Source of the DNA: Galbibacter orientalis DSM 19592
GTDB lineage: Bacteria > Bacteroidota > Bacteroidia > Flavobacteriales > Flavobacteriaceae
Assembly: GCF_000260115.1 (NCBI RefSeq)
Contig: NZ_JH651379.1
Span: 310,001 to 374,000 of the forward strand
Direction: 5' to 3'
Length of the DNA stretch: 64,000 bases
Below the pieces are notes generated by a model. It was given only the letters and a program-made list of their open reading frames with translations, searched no databases and was not told where the DNA came from. How positions within the stretch are numbered: position 1 is the first letter of the stretch; every line of letters starts with the position of its first letter. Below are positions 28,401-35,631 of this stretch, piece by piece. The position numbers and the translations under genes were made by a program.

Positions 28401-29230
28401 TTAATGGAGATTTTGATTTAGACACAGATAAAGATGGTGTTTTGGATAGTGAAGACAACTGCCCGAACACCCCTATGGGAGCAAAAGTGGATGTAAATGG
28501 TTGTGAGATTTTTAATCTCCCTATAAATAATTACCAAATAAAACTAACCGACGAGAGCTGTATTAATAGTAATAACGGTAATATCTCCATTGAAGCTACG
28601 CAAAATTACAACTATACCGCAACACTTACAGGCAATGGTGTTGATACTTCAAATACATTTAAAACAACTACCGAATTTACTAATCTAAGTTCTGGCACCT
28701 ATAAACTATGCTTTACTACCGATGCAAGCACTAGCTACAAACAGTGTTATGAAGTCAACATTAATGAACCACTTCCTTTAAGTGTATTCTCTAGAAGAAA
28801 TTCAACCGAAAATAAAATTTCATTGGACTTATCTGGAAGTGATCTATTTACCATCGAATTAAACGGAGAAATTTCTAAAACTAATAGAAGCTCCATAGAA
28901 CTTTCATTAAATAAAGGAATTAATAGACTAAAAGTTTATACTGATAAAGAATGCCAAGGACTTTATGAAGAGCTTATTATTAGCACTGGAGACATTGCTG
29001 TTTTTCCAAATCCTTTTACTACTGAAGTAACTATTTACACCCCTTCTCCTAATACAAAAACTGAAATAAATATTTTTAATATTACAGGAAAATTGGCAAC
29101 TGCAATTACTAAAAATAGTGATGCTAATGGCCAAGTTAAACTCAACCTATCCCAACTTACAACAGGGATGTATATGTTGAATGTAACTAATGGAAAAAAT
29201 ATTAAAACCCTAAAAATACTTAAAGAATAA
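25415..29230 (+). CDS. Secreted zinc metalloprotease with P-domain and T9SS sorting domain
   Basis: The ATG at 25415 gives a proper signal peptide (KITHFFILFSILTSYVSVFSQ region) and 1271 aa; an upstream TTG would bury it. After a propeptide, a reprolysin-like catalytic domain has HEIGHQFGATH (about 350-360) and the Met-turn TIMAYAGIC. Fibronectin/Ig-like segments, a proprotein-convertase P-domain (about 860-1010), a TSP3-type calcium motif (DTDKDGVLDSEDNCPNTP) and a C-terminal type A sorting domain (VFPNPFTTEVTIY to the end KTLKILKE) follow. It is probably exported by the type IX system to the cell surface or medium. It is followed after 4 nt by a lipoprotein gene. Confidence 0.93.
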   Translation: MRKITHFFILFSILTSYVSVFSQNNSTWSSVTMQQRNISISKEKNIPSFKLNIQNLASQLKNAPKKSNQFLNKTAGVIVDFPSGKDSFTSYRITENNVLSDKLAEKYPTIKSYLGVSVKNPLEKIYFSMDETSFHGMIRNHKKTYYINPSEEKNDLYYFVEKTAVKAFGFECKVEGALKTSTSKKDTQYSLKPVDDSQLRTYRLALACTAEYAKFHTDRAGVTNGTEAQKKAAVLSAMNTSVTRINSIYENDLAINLQLIDNNDALIFLDAATDGLTNGDGQALIDEIQDVIDLKVGFANYDIGHVFSTSPGGGDGIAQLASVCTTNKARGVTGYVSPVGDAYDVDFVAHEIGHQFGATHTFNNSCNSNRSGATSVEPGSGSTIMAYAGICPSNVQGNSDAYFHAISISQIWDNITQGTGTCATTTPINNTAPVISLLTNYTIPAGTPFVLDAAVTDGDNDVLTYSWEQQNNEISVQPPLADADEGPSFRSLPPSLSSKRYFPEESALLNNNLAATWEVIPTVSRTLNFSLLVRDNNTNGGQTARSDLSVSTVKTSTPFAVTSQTTPETLQGGSVYKVTWNVGETNKIPISTSFVDIYLILNNDFENPIPLSENTKNDGVKQVVIPGDITTSNARIMVKASNNIYFALNEATLSIEASNYALIFETLEYNICKPNSLSIPFTYNSYGTFAETVTFSATNLPTGLTVNFNETETSVNGTLIEATITNTDNLVVGINDFTIVATAESGETKEYPVELSVFEDSYDAINLIAPVNQATEIPLQTVLSWDEYSNANSYNLQVSKTSDFSSIIVSETLTATQYQPTNLEETTTYYWRIKPINACGEGSFGAAFSFSTVNISCGDYTNNSTYYISNSGSSTTVSNLNIVDNGILNDITVTLDISHTWLEDLTISLISPSGTVITLLSQQCGERDNIAASFNDSGSIVTCSASVPTLSGTIKPQQQLQALNGEPIKGIWKLKVDDANDEDGGSINSFKIDLCINGDFDLDTDKDGVLDSEDNCPNTPMGAKVDVNGCEIFNLPINNYQIKLTDESCINSNNGNISIEATQNYNYTATLTGNGVDTSNTFKTTTEFTNLSSGTYKLCFTTDASTSYKQCYEVNINEPLPLSVFSRRNSTENKISLDLSGSDLFTIELNGEISKTNRSSIELSLNKGINRLKVYTDKECQGLYEELIISTGDIAVFPNPFTTEVTIYTPSPNTKTEINIFNITGKLATAITKNSDANGQVKLNLSQLTTGMYMLNVTNGKNIKTLKILKE

Positions 29231-29234
29231 AAGC

Positions 29235-29945
29235 ATGACAGTAAAGAAATATCTATATAGTATTGTATGTATTTTGTTTTTTGCCAATTGTGGTGGCGGG
29301 GGTGATGATGGACCAGCGCCATTACCTCAACCTCCAACTGCTGCCGAACTTGTATTCCCTTTGGAAAACTCTGAATGTACCGAAGGTGTAATTACAGCCT
29401 CCAATCTCAGCACCAGCACAATTACTTTTGAATGGGAATTAGCCGAAAACACCGACTCATACGAACTTACTGTTACCAATTTAAACACAAATAATTCTGA
29501 AACATTTACAAGCCTTTCAGGATTTCAAGAAGTAACATTAAACAGAGGAGTTCCATACTCTTGGTATATTACTTCAAAAAACTCAGAAACGCTTGAATCT
29601 GCAAAAAGTGCTATTTGGAAATTTTACAATGCTGGAGAAGGCGCAACTAACTATCCACCATTTCCTGCCGATTTACTAGAACCAACTTCTGGTTATACCG
29701 TTTACAGCACCAACAGTAGTATTTCATTTTTATGGAAAGCTTCAGATATAGATAATGATATTTTAAGTTACAGCTTATTTTTAGGGACTAATAATCCTCC
29801 AGACAATAGCATCGCTACAAATATTTCAGAACAAAACTTTGTATACGCAACTCCAGCAGTAGGCACTTACTATTGGCTTATAAAAACAGAAGACGCCAAT
29901 GGGAACATTTCTACTTCCCAAGTTTCTGAGTTTAAAATAGAATAA
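29235..29945 (+). CDS. Surface lipoprotein with fibronectin III-like repeats
   Basis: This 236-aa protein has a lipobox ending in FFANC and then GGGGDD, which resembles a Bacteroidota lipoprotein export signal for the outer surface. Two beta-rich modules follow (about 40-130 and 145-236), each with fibronectin III-like features such as FEWELAENTDSYELTV and SISFLWKASDIDNDILSYSL. It lies 4 nt after the metalloprotease and probably shares its transcript. It may help anchor or partner the protease, but that is inference. Confidence 0.82.
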   Translation: MTVKKYLYSIVCILFFANCGGGGDDGPAPLPQPPTAAELVFPLENSECTEGVITASNLSTSTITFEWELAENTDSYELTVTNLNTNNSETFTSLSGFQEVTLNRGVPYSWYITSKNSETLESAKSAIWKFYNAGEGATNYPPFPADLLEPTSGYTVYSTNSSISFLWKASDIDNDILSYSLFLGTNNPPDNSIATNISEQNFVYATPAVGTYYWLIKTEDANGNISTSQVSEFKIE

Positions 29946-29956
29946 ACAAGCACAAA

Positions 29957-30583
29957 TTAGGTGTTATTAAAAGCATTCATGGTATTATTAACCCCAGCAG
30001 TACCAAAAGATTTGATTAACTCTTTAGATTTCTCTAAACGCTCTTTCATTTGAGATTCTTCCTCCTGATTCCATTCTCCAAGCACATAATCAACTTGGCG
30101 ACCTTTAGAAAATTCGGCTCCTACACCAAAACGAAAACGCGAATAATTTGTTGTTCCTAACTGCGTTTGGATATCTTTTAGTCCATTGTGTCCGCCATCA
30201 CTCCCTTTAGTTTTTACTCTAATGGTACCAAAAGGTAAGTTAATATCGTCTGTAATTATTAATATATTCCCTAGAGGTATTTTTTCTTTGGTCATCCAAT
30301 ATTTCACAGCCTTTCCACTAAGATTCATATAGGTACTTGGCTTTAAAAAAATAAAAGTTCTCCCTTTGAATTTATAAGTTGCTGTTGCCCCTAATTTATT
30401 AGTCTCAAAAGCAACCGATTCTTCATCAGATGCAAAAAAATCAAGTATTTTAAAACCTATATTATGCCTAGTATTTTCGTACTCAGCACCTATATTACCT
30501 AAACCTACTATTAAAAACTTTTTCATTAAATCTATATCTTCTATTTCTTTTTCTGAAAAGAATTTCTTTAAAAATTGTAACAT
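29957..30583 (-). CDS. pth: Peptidyl-tRNA hydrolase
   Basis: Pth frees tRNA from peptidyl-tRNA dropped by ribosomes. Core motifs are LIVGLGNIGAEYENTRHNIGF with the catalytic His, STYMNLSGKAV, and DDINLPFGTIRVKTKGSDGGHNGL. The given start adds 19 residues before MKKFLIVGLG, where the conserved domain begins; an ATG at 30526 would give 189 aa, closer to the usual length. Both are possible. It lies downstream of rplY, separated by a terminator. Confidence 0.95.
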   Translation of the reverse strand: MLQFLKKFFSEKEIEDIDLMKKFLIVGLGNIGAEYENTRHNIGFKILDFFASDEESVAFETNKLGATATYKFKGRTFIFLKPSTYMNLSGKAVKYWMTKEKIPLGNILIITDDINLPFGTIRVKTKGSDGGHNGLKDIQTQLGTTNYSRFRFGVGAEFSKGRQVDYVLGEWNQEEESQMKERLEKSKELIKSFGTAGVNNTMNAFNNT

Positions 30584-30605
30584 CCCATTGGTTGGTTATA
30601 CTACA

Positions 30606-30640
30606 AAAATAAAAAAGCACCTCGAAAAAGAGGTGCTTTT
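30606..30640 (-). terminator. Terminator between rplY and pth
   Basis: An 11-bp perfect stem (AAAAGCACCTC with GAGGTGCTTTT) is followed on the minus strand by a run of T. It should end most prs-rplY transcripts before pth. Confidence 0.85.
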
Positions 30641-30661
30641 ACATCTATAAAAGTTGAATGC

Positions 30662-31273
30662 TTACTCAGCTTTAGCTTTACCAGCAGCTTTTTCTTCTTT
30701 AGCAGCATCTTGAGCAGCTTTCATTGCAGCACGAGATACTCTAACTTGACAAACTACTGTATTCTCTGGGTGCATGATTTTATAATCATCATTTCCAACA
30801 GCTGTAACATATAATTTGTTACCGATTTCTAATTTAGAAATATCAGCATCAATAAAATCTGGCAAGTTAGCAGGTAATGCTTTTACCTTAAGTTTACGCT
30901 GATTCATACGTAAAACACCCCCAGCAATAACCCCTGGTGAATTTCCTATTCTTCTTACAGGAATTTCCATAGTTACTTCTTTATCATCAAATAACTGATA
31001 GAAATCGATATGCATAATTGCATCAGAAACTGGGTGGAATTGAATATCCTGTAAAATTGCATTGTACGTATCCCCGTTATCTAATGAAATAACTACTGTG
31101 TGCGCATTTGGAGTGTACACCAAGTCTTTAAATGCTATTTCTTCAGCTGAAAAGTGTAATGGCTTATCCCCTCCGTATAATACGCAAGGTACCTGTCCAG
31201 CATTACGTAAGGCCTTAGTTGACACTTTGCCCACGCTTTCTCTTTGAGATCCTTTAATTGTAATTGACTTCAT
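30662..31273 (-). CDS. rplY: 50S ribosomal protein L25/general stress protein Ctc
   Basis: L25 binds 5S rRNA on the large subunit. The 203-aa protein is the long two-domain Ctc type: the N-terminal L25 domain ([28 protein letters not shown]) and a C-terminal beta domain to about 180, ending in an Ala/Lys-rich low-complexity tail. The layout prs-rplY-pth is common in bacteria. It begins 21 nt after prs and is probably co-transcribed. Confidence 0.96.
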   Translation of the reverse strand: MKSITIKGSQRESVGKVSTKALRNAGQVPCVLYGGDKPLHFSAEEIAFKDLVYTPNAHTVVISLDNGDTYNAILQDIQFHPVSDAIMHIDFYQLFDDKEVTMEIPVRRIGNSPGVIAGGVLRMNQRKLKVKALPANLPDFIDADISKLEIGNKLYVTAVGNDDYKIMHPENTVVCQVRVSRAAMKAAQDAAKEEKAAGKAKAE

Positions 31274-31294
31274 TATATATAAAAATTAAATAAT

Positions 31295-32236
31295 TTACAT
31301 TAAAAATTTCGAGCTAATAGAAGTATTATGGTGCACTCTATGCATAACATCTGCAAATAAATCTGCACAACTTAATACTCTTACTTTATCACTCTTTTGT
31401 TTTGGCGGAATTGAATCTGTTACGATTAACTCCGTAAGCTTAGAATTTTCAATTCTTTCATATGCATTTCCCGAAAGTAATGCGTGTGTACATATTGCCC
31501 TAACACTTAAAGCCCCTCTTTCCATCATCAAGTCGGCAGCCTTTGTTAGCGTTCCTGCAGTATCCACCATGTCGTCTACCAAAACAACATTCTTTCCAGT
31601 TACATCTCCAATAAGCTCCATGTGGTCTATTACATTGGCTTGTTTACGCTGCTTGTAACATATAACCACATCAGAATTTAAAAATTTAGAATATGCGTAA
31701 GCTCTTTTAGAACCTCCCATATCTGGCGATGCAATTGTTAAATCCTCCAAATTAAGACTCTTTAAATATGGTAAAAAGATAGTAGATGCAAATAAATGAT
31801 CTACTGGCTTTTCAAAGAACCCTTGGATTTGGTCTGCATGAAGATCCATTGTAATAATTCTGGTTGCTCCTGCAGATTCTAATAATTTAGCTACTAATTT
31901 AGCTCCTATTGGAACTCTAGGTTTATCTTTTCTATCCTGTCTTGCCCATCCAAAATAAGGCATTACAGCAGTAATGTGTCTTGCTGATGCCCTTTTAGCA
32001 GCATCCAACATTAATAACATTTCCATTAAATTTTCTGAACTTGGGTTTGTTGAGCCTATTATAAAAACTCTAGTCCCACGTACAGACTCTTCAAATGATG
32101 GTTGAAATTCACCATCACTATACCTAGTAAAAGATACTATCCCCAAATCTGTTCCAAACGCTTTTGCAATTCTCTCTGCTAAATCTTGACTCTGAGTACA
32201 AGAAAAAATCTTTGGATCTGGCACCGAATATGGCAT
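31295..32236 (-). CDS. prs: Ribose-phosphate pyrophosphokinase
   Basis: It makes PRPP from ribose-5-phosphate and ATP for nucleotide, histidine and tryptophan synthesis. The 313-aa protein has the flexible-loop and ATP region GSTNPSSENLMEMLLMLDA, YFGWARQDRKDKPR, and the PRPP-binding motif VLVDDMVDTAGTLTKAA. It is the first gene of the leftward prs-rplY unit with an exact -7 element about 53 nt upstream. Confidence 0.97.
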   Translation of the reverse strand: MPYSVPDPKIFSCTQSQDLAERIAKAFGTDLGIVSFTRYSDGEFQPSFEESVRGTRVFIIGSTNPSSENLMEMLLMLDAAKRASARHITAVMPYFGWARQDRKDKPRVPIGAKLVAKLLESAGATRIITMDLHADQIQGFFEKPVDHLFASTIFLPYLKSLNLEDLTIASPDMGGSKRAYAYSKFLNSDVVICYKQRKQANVIDHMELIGDVTGKNVVLVDDMVDTAGTLTKAADLMMERGALSVRAICTHALLSGNAYERIENSKLTELIVTDSIPPKQKSDKVRVLSCADLFADVMHRVHHNTSISSKFLM

Positions 32237-32288
32237 TGTAATATCTTGTTTAATAGTTAATTATCGCTATCTCATGTAAAATGAGGTG

Positions 32289-32296
32289 CAAATTTA
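32289..32296 (-). promoter_or_regulatory. prs -7 element TAAATTTG
   Basis: An exact TAnnTTTG match on the minus strand, 52 nt before the prs start codon. No good -33 match was found at the usual spacing. Confidence 0.45.
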
Positions 32297-32340
32297 GAAA
32301 TTTATTCCAACTCTTAAAGCATTTTGTTACTATTTTTAGC

Positions 32341-32369
32341 TTGAAGATTGAAAATATTTTATAGTTTTG
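32341..32369 (+). promoter_or_regulatory. Promoter of the tRNA-Leu / GIY-YIG locus
   Basis: TTG (32341-32343) and TAGTTTTG (32362-32369, matching TAnnTTTG) are 18 nt apart. The pair lies about 55 nt before the first tRNA-Leu fragment, in the right place to drive the original tRNA transcript. Confidence 0.55.
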
Positions 32370-32423
32370 CATTCCGAAATTGATAGAATTACTATTTTTC
32401 TATTCTATTAATTCAAGAATAAT

Positions 32424-32495
32424 GCTCGAGTGCCTGCCTGCGGTAGGCAGGGCGGAATTGGTAGACCTGTCTGCCGACAGGCAGGCGCGCTTTAA
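32424..32495 (+). pseudogene. tRNA-Leu 5' fragment, copy 1, with two palindromic insertions
   Basis: The acceptor and D-arm start of a tRNA-Leu (GCTCGAGTG...GCGGAATTGGTAGAC...GCGCT) is broken by CCTGCCTGCGGTAGGCAGG before GCGG and by CTGTCTGCCGACAGGCAG after GTAGAC. The anticodon arm and 3' half are missing; the sequence passes into the GIY-YIG leader TTTAAATTATTGACC. It cannot make a tRNA. Confidence 0.8.
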
Positions 32496-32505
32496 ATTAT
32501 TGACC

Positions 32506-32754
32506 ATGATTACAGTATATGCAATATCAAGTTTAAAAACTAATTACATATATGTAGGAATGACAAGCAATCTTAAAGAACGCATTAACAGGCACAATTC
32601 AGGAAGAGAAAGAACAACAAAATTTTATCTTCCATTTGAATTAATTTTTTCTGAAGTTTGTAACGACAGAAAAGAAGGACGAATAAAAGAAAAGTATTGG
32701 AAATCTGGAATAGGTAAAGAGAAATTAAAAGCTCTTAGAGATTCCACCAAATAA
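32506..32754 (+). CDS. GIY-YIG nuclease family protein, copy 1
   Basis: This 82-aa single-domain GIY-YIG protein has MITVYAISSLKTNYIYVGMTSNLKERINRHN, where the two tyrosine motifs and the conserved Arg (ERI) sit, followed by the usual Glu region (ELIFSEVCNDRKEGRIKEKYWK). Such small proteins of the UPF0213/YhbQ type cleave or bind DNA; many have no known role. The ATG just after TATTGACC is preferred over reading through the tRNA fragment from 32380. It differs from copy 2 at two residues (S10/N, F39/P). Its stop codon abuts the next tRNA fragment. Confidence 0.88.
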   Translation: MITVYAISSLKTNYIYVGMTSNLKERINRHNSGRERTTKFYLPFELIFSEVCNDRKEGRIKEKYWKSGIGKEKLKALRDSTK

Positions 32755-32755
32755 T

Positions 32756-32808
32756 GCTCGAGTGGCGGAATTGGTAGACCTGTCTGCCGACAGGCAGGCG
32801 CGCTTTAA
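32756..32808 (+). pseudogene. tRNA-Leu 5' fragment, copy 2, with one palindromic insertion
   Basis: The same tRNA-Leu 5' end starts one nucleotide after the stop of GIY-YIG copy 1. It holds only the second palindrome (CTGTCTGCCGACAGGCAG after GTAGAC) and again continues into the GIY-YIG leader. The 3' tRNA half is absent. Confidence 0.8.
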
Positions 32809-32818
32809 ATTATTGACC

Positions 32819-33067
32819 ATGATTACGGTATATGCAATATCAAATTTAAAAACTAATTACATATATGTAGGAATGACAAGCAATCTTAAAGAACGCATTA
32901 ACAGGCACAATTCAGGAAGAGAAAGAACAACAAAACCTTATCTTCCATTTGAATTAATTTTTTCTGAAGTTTGTAACGACAGAAAAGAAGGACGAATAAA
33001 AGAAAAGTATTGGAAATCTGGAATAGGTAAAGAGAAATTAAAAGCTCTTAGAGATTCCACCAAATAA
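32819..33067 (+). CDS. GIY-YIG nuclease family protein, copy 2
   Basis: This second 82-aa GIY-YIG protein is almost identical to copy 1 at DNA level and lies exactly 313 nt further on, so the whole unit (tRNA fragment, palindrome, leader, gene) was duplicated in tandem. The nuclease motifs (VYAIS...YIYVGMTSNLKERI and the later Glu) are intact, so both could be active. The stop is followed after one nucleotide by a third tRNA-Leu fragment. Confidence 0.88.
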   Translation: MITVYAISNLKTNYIYVGMTSNLKERINRHNSGRERTTKPYLPFELIFSEVCNDRKEGRIKEKYWKSGIGKEKLKALRDSTK

Positions 33068-33068
33068 T

Positions 33069-33111
33069 GCTCGAGTGGCGGAATTGGTAGACGCGCTGGA
33101 TTCAAAATCCA
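33069..33111 (+). pseudogene. tRNA-Leu 5' half, copy 3, without insertion
   Basis: This piece has uninterrupted acceptor 5' strand, D arm and anticodon arm (GCTCGAGTGGCGGAATTGGT ... GGATTCAAAATCC, anticodon CAA). It stops matching a tRNA after the anticodon stem, then AAATTTGAGAAGGG follows. The variable arm, T arm and 3' acceptor are absent, so it is a broken gene. It shows what copies 1 and 2 looked like before the palindromes came in. Confidence 0.8.
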
Positions 33112-33135
33112 AATTTGAGAAGGGAAAAAAAGTAT

Positions 33136-33218
33136 GCCGAAGTGGTGGAATTGGTAGACACGATGGATTCAAAATCCATTGCTCACAAGGCTTGCGGGTT
33201 CGATTCCCGCCTTCGGTA
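33136..33218 (+). tRNA. tRNA-Leu (anticodon CAA)
   Basis: All parts are present: acceptor GCCGAAG pairing with CTTCGGT, D arm, anticodon loop TTCAAAA (CAA, reads UUG), variable arm GCTCACAAGGC and T arm GCGGGTTCGATTCCCGC, then discriminator A. CCA is not encoded. It is the last tRNA of the locus and borders the mobile DNA, so its 3' end may be the ICE attachment site. Confidence 0.93.
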
Positions 33219-33220
33219 CT

Positions 33221-33252
33221 AAAAAAGCTGAGATGAAAATCTCGGCTTTTTT
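33221..33252 (+). terminator. Terminator of the tRNA-Leu transcript
   Basis: A 14-bp stem AAAAAAGCTGAGAT/ATCTCGGCTTTTTT with a GAAA loop and a T run follows the tRNA by two nucleotides. Beyond it, to 33430, no gene is seen; there is a short direct repeat of GGTACAACA at 33261-33281. Confidence 0.85.
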
Positions 33253-33429
33253 TATGACTTGGTACAACATAGGTACAACATTTTGCTATTTTGAAGGCAA
33301 CATTTTTATTGATGTTAAATTCTTCTATTTGTTTTTAAACCCTATGAATTTACTATCAGAATAATAAACTTTATCTAATCACGACCTTACTTCTTCGTAA
33401 GGGAAGTTTATTATCATACAATATACACG

Positions 33430-33565
33430 CAAGGTAAACTCGTAAAATACTTCCATCAAAAGACTACGGCATAAAGCCAACGCTTCTTCCCCTACTCATT
33501 TATTCCGTTTCCTTTTGAGCCAAGATTTTATCTTCCGTTTGGTTTCTGCTCAAATATTGTTTAAT
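33430..33565 (+). promoter_or_regulatory. Shared leader, copy 1 (upstream of ParB-like gene)
   Basis: About 135 nt from CAAGGTAAACTCGTAAAATAC to CTCAAATATTGTTTAA are nearly the same as 35480-35616, which stands before the DUF932 gene. Each copy ends about 17 nt before the start codon. It is probably a common promoter, operator or RNA leader. The function is inferred from position. Confidence 0.7.
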
Positions 33566-33581
33566 CAAAAATTTGAGTATT

Positions 33582-35369
33582 ATGACAACAAAAGCGAGTA
33601 CCACAAAGAAGCGCAGTAGAGCGAAATCTACTGCCAAGAAAGAAGTAAATGGAAAGAAATCCAAAGCACTTCAAATTCAGAACTTACCGTTGGGTAAAAT
33701 CAAGCCTGACCCAGAACAGCCGAGAAAGACGTTTAACGAAGATGCGTTAAAGCAGCTATCTGAGAGTATCGAAAAGCACGGTGTGTTGCAACCAATCACG
33801 GTAAGGCAACTAAATGACCATTATGTCATCGTGATGGGCGAACGCCGATATCGTGCAAGTAATTTGGCTGGAAAGAAGACCATACCCTGTATCGTGAGGA
33901 CTTATAAAAACAATGATGTTCTTGAAGTTCAGATTATCGAGAATCTGCAAAGACAGGATGTCGAGCCTACCGAAGAAGCCGAGGCGATTGCTTACCTAAG
34001 CGAGAAATACGCACCTACTGAAATTGCAAAGCGATTGGGAAGAACGGATAACTTTATCAGACAGCGACTTAAACTGGCTGGATTGATTGACGGTTTTAAG
34101 CACTTTGTCCGCAATGGCGAAATGACGATTTCCTTAGGTGTTGGTGTTGCGCTATTTGAACCGGAAGAACAGCTGATGATGTTAGAAACGATGGGCGAAG
34201 ATTTTAATGCACATCAGATAAACAGGATGATTAAAGACCAGACCTATGATTTGGAAAAAGCATCCTTTGATGTAGCGGACAAAAAATTAGTCCCAAAAGC
34301 TGGGTCTTGTGTAGAATGTCCGTTCAATGCGGCCAATCAAGGCAATCTGTTCGGCGAAGGTCAAATGGTCTGTACAAAAGCAGCTTGTTATGAGACCAAG
34401 AAGAACAAGTCGTTCTTGAACCTCATTGAGAAATCGAAGAAAGAGAATATTTTGATGATTCCCGAAATAAGGAAGTATTGGGCGGATGACAAAAACAATC
34501 AATTAATCATTTCCCAGTTGGAAAAGAACGGATTGAAAGTCTATTTACTGGATGATGCTGAAATTATAGAAAATCCAATTGAACCTACAATAGAGGCAAT
34601 TAAGAAAGAATACCAACATTATGACTATTCTGAAGATGAATTAAAAGCCGAATTTGAAAAAGCGTTGCAAAATTACAAAGAAGCATTGGAAGAATACAAT
34701 TCAGCAAATGAAAATGGGTTTACAAATGGCATTTTGTTTCATCCCAAAACTTACAGGAATAAAGAGGTCTTTGTAAAAATTGTCGAAAAATCAAAGAACG
34801 ATTCTACGGAATATTCGGCACCATTGGCCAACAGAAAAATGGCAGATTGTACACCTGAAGAACAAATCGTAAAAATCAACGAAAGGGAAATCCGCAAGAA
34901 GCAAATAGAGAACAATAAGCAATTTGAGGAAGTTGTGCAGATGATTCGTGAGACGAAATACATTGATACAAAGAAGACACTTTCAACAGATGAAATGGTC
35001 GCATTCTCGATATCACTATTTGAAAACAACGTGGACTATATGAGCCAGCAGAAGTATTTCTCAAAATTCCTGAGCGACACTTCAAAGATGACCAGAGTTG
35101 AAATGGTAGAGAATTTCAAGAAGAAGTTCAAAAAGGAAATCTTCCATAAATTGATACGGTATATGCTCACGAGGCAAGTGCATTTTGGCGAAAGCAATCA
35201 CGTCAATAATCTTACCAACATTTCATTTTATAATGCGATACAGGGATATTATAAATCCAAGATTGCCGGCATAGAAAAGGAATATGCCGAAAAACGAGAC
35301 AAGCGTGAAGCACGTTTGAAAGAGCGCATCACGGTTCTTGAAAAGCAAATTCAGGAACTCAACGATTAG
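33582..35369 (+). CDS. ParB/RepB/Spo0J-family protein of the ICE
   Basis: This 595-aa protein has a basic N-terminus (residues 1-30), then a ParB N-terminal nuclease-like domain (about 33-125) with DPEQPRKTFNED, the GERRYRAS motif and IENLQRQDV, and a helix-turn-helix segment (TEIAKRLGRTDNFIRQRLKLAGL). A cysteine pattern (CVECPFN ... CTKAACY) suggests a zinc knuckle near residues 240-270. A long coiled C-terminus follows. It is an ICE maintenance or regulatory gene common in Bacteroidetes elements. An in-frame TTG lies three codons upstream; the ATG is chosen. Confidence 0.9.
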   Translation: MTTKASTTKKRSRAKSTAKKEVNGKKSKALQIQNLPLGKIKPDPEQPRKTFNEDALKQLSESIEKHGVLQPITVRQLNDHYVIVMGERRYRASNLAGKKTIPCIVRTYKNNDVLEVQIIENLQRQDVEPTEEAEAIAYLSEKYAPTEIAKRLGRTDNFIRQRLKLAGLIDGFKHFVRNGEMTISLGVGVALFEPEEQLMMLETMGEDFNAHQINRMIKDQTYDLEKASFDVADKKLVPKAGSCVECPFNAANQGNLFGEGQMVCTKAACYETKKNKSFLNLIEKSKKENILMIPEIRKYWADDKNNQLIISQLEKNGLKVYLLDDAEIIENPIEPTIEAIKKEYQHYDYSEDELKAEFEKALQNYKEALEEYNSANENGFTNGILFHPKTYRNKEVFVKIVEKSKNDSTEYSAPLANRKMADCTPEEQIVKINEREIRKKQIENNKQFEEVVQMIRETKYIDTKKTLSTDEMVAFSISLFENNVDYMSQQKYFSKFLSDTSKMTRVEMVENFKKKFKKEIFHKLIRYMLTRQVHFGESNHVNNLTNISFYNAIQGYYKSKIAGIEKEYAEKRDKREARLKERITVLEKQIQELND

Positions 35370-35382
35370 CTTTTGTTGTTTG

Positions 35383-35420
35383 AAGAAGGGTCGGCATTCG
35401 TGCTGGCCCTTCTTCTTTTT
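35383..35420 (+). terminator. Rho-independent terminator after the ParB-like gene
   Basis: A strong 14-bp hairpin (AAGAAGGGTCGGCA with TGCTGGCCCTTCTT, loop TTCG) is followed by a T run. It separates the ParB-like gene from the next gene's own leader. Confidence 0.88.
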
Positions 35421-35479
35421 TATGATAGTGTTTTGAAAGATGGGTTCTTAAGGAAGGGGTTATCAATCAATAGTTAGTG

Positions 35480-35616
35480 CAAAGGTAAACTCGTAAAATA
35501 CATCCATCAAAAGACTACGGCATAAAGCCAACGCAACTTCCTACGCTTATTTATTCCGTTTCCTTTTGAGCCAAGATTTTAACTTCCGTTTGGGTACTGC
35601 TCAAATATTGTTTAAC
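35480..35616 (+). promoter_or_regulatory. Shared leader, copy 2 (upstream of DUF932 gene)
   Basis: Near copy of 33430-33565 with about a dozen differences, including the same ATTCCGTTTCCTTTTGAGCC block and end CTCAAATATTGTTTAA. It sits between a terminator and the DUF932 start, so it must carry that gene's promoter. Confidence 0.7.
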
Positions 35617-35631
35617 TAAAATTCAAAAGCT

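Noticed and set aside
32380-32505. N-terminal extension of the first GIY-YIG protein
   Set aside because: It translates a tRNA fragment and palindromes; homology and start context support the ATG at 32506.
33261-33281. GGTACAACA direct repeat as an ICE core site
   Set aside because: It is only 9-10 bp, lies beyond the tRNA terminator, and the matching far end is not in the window.
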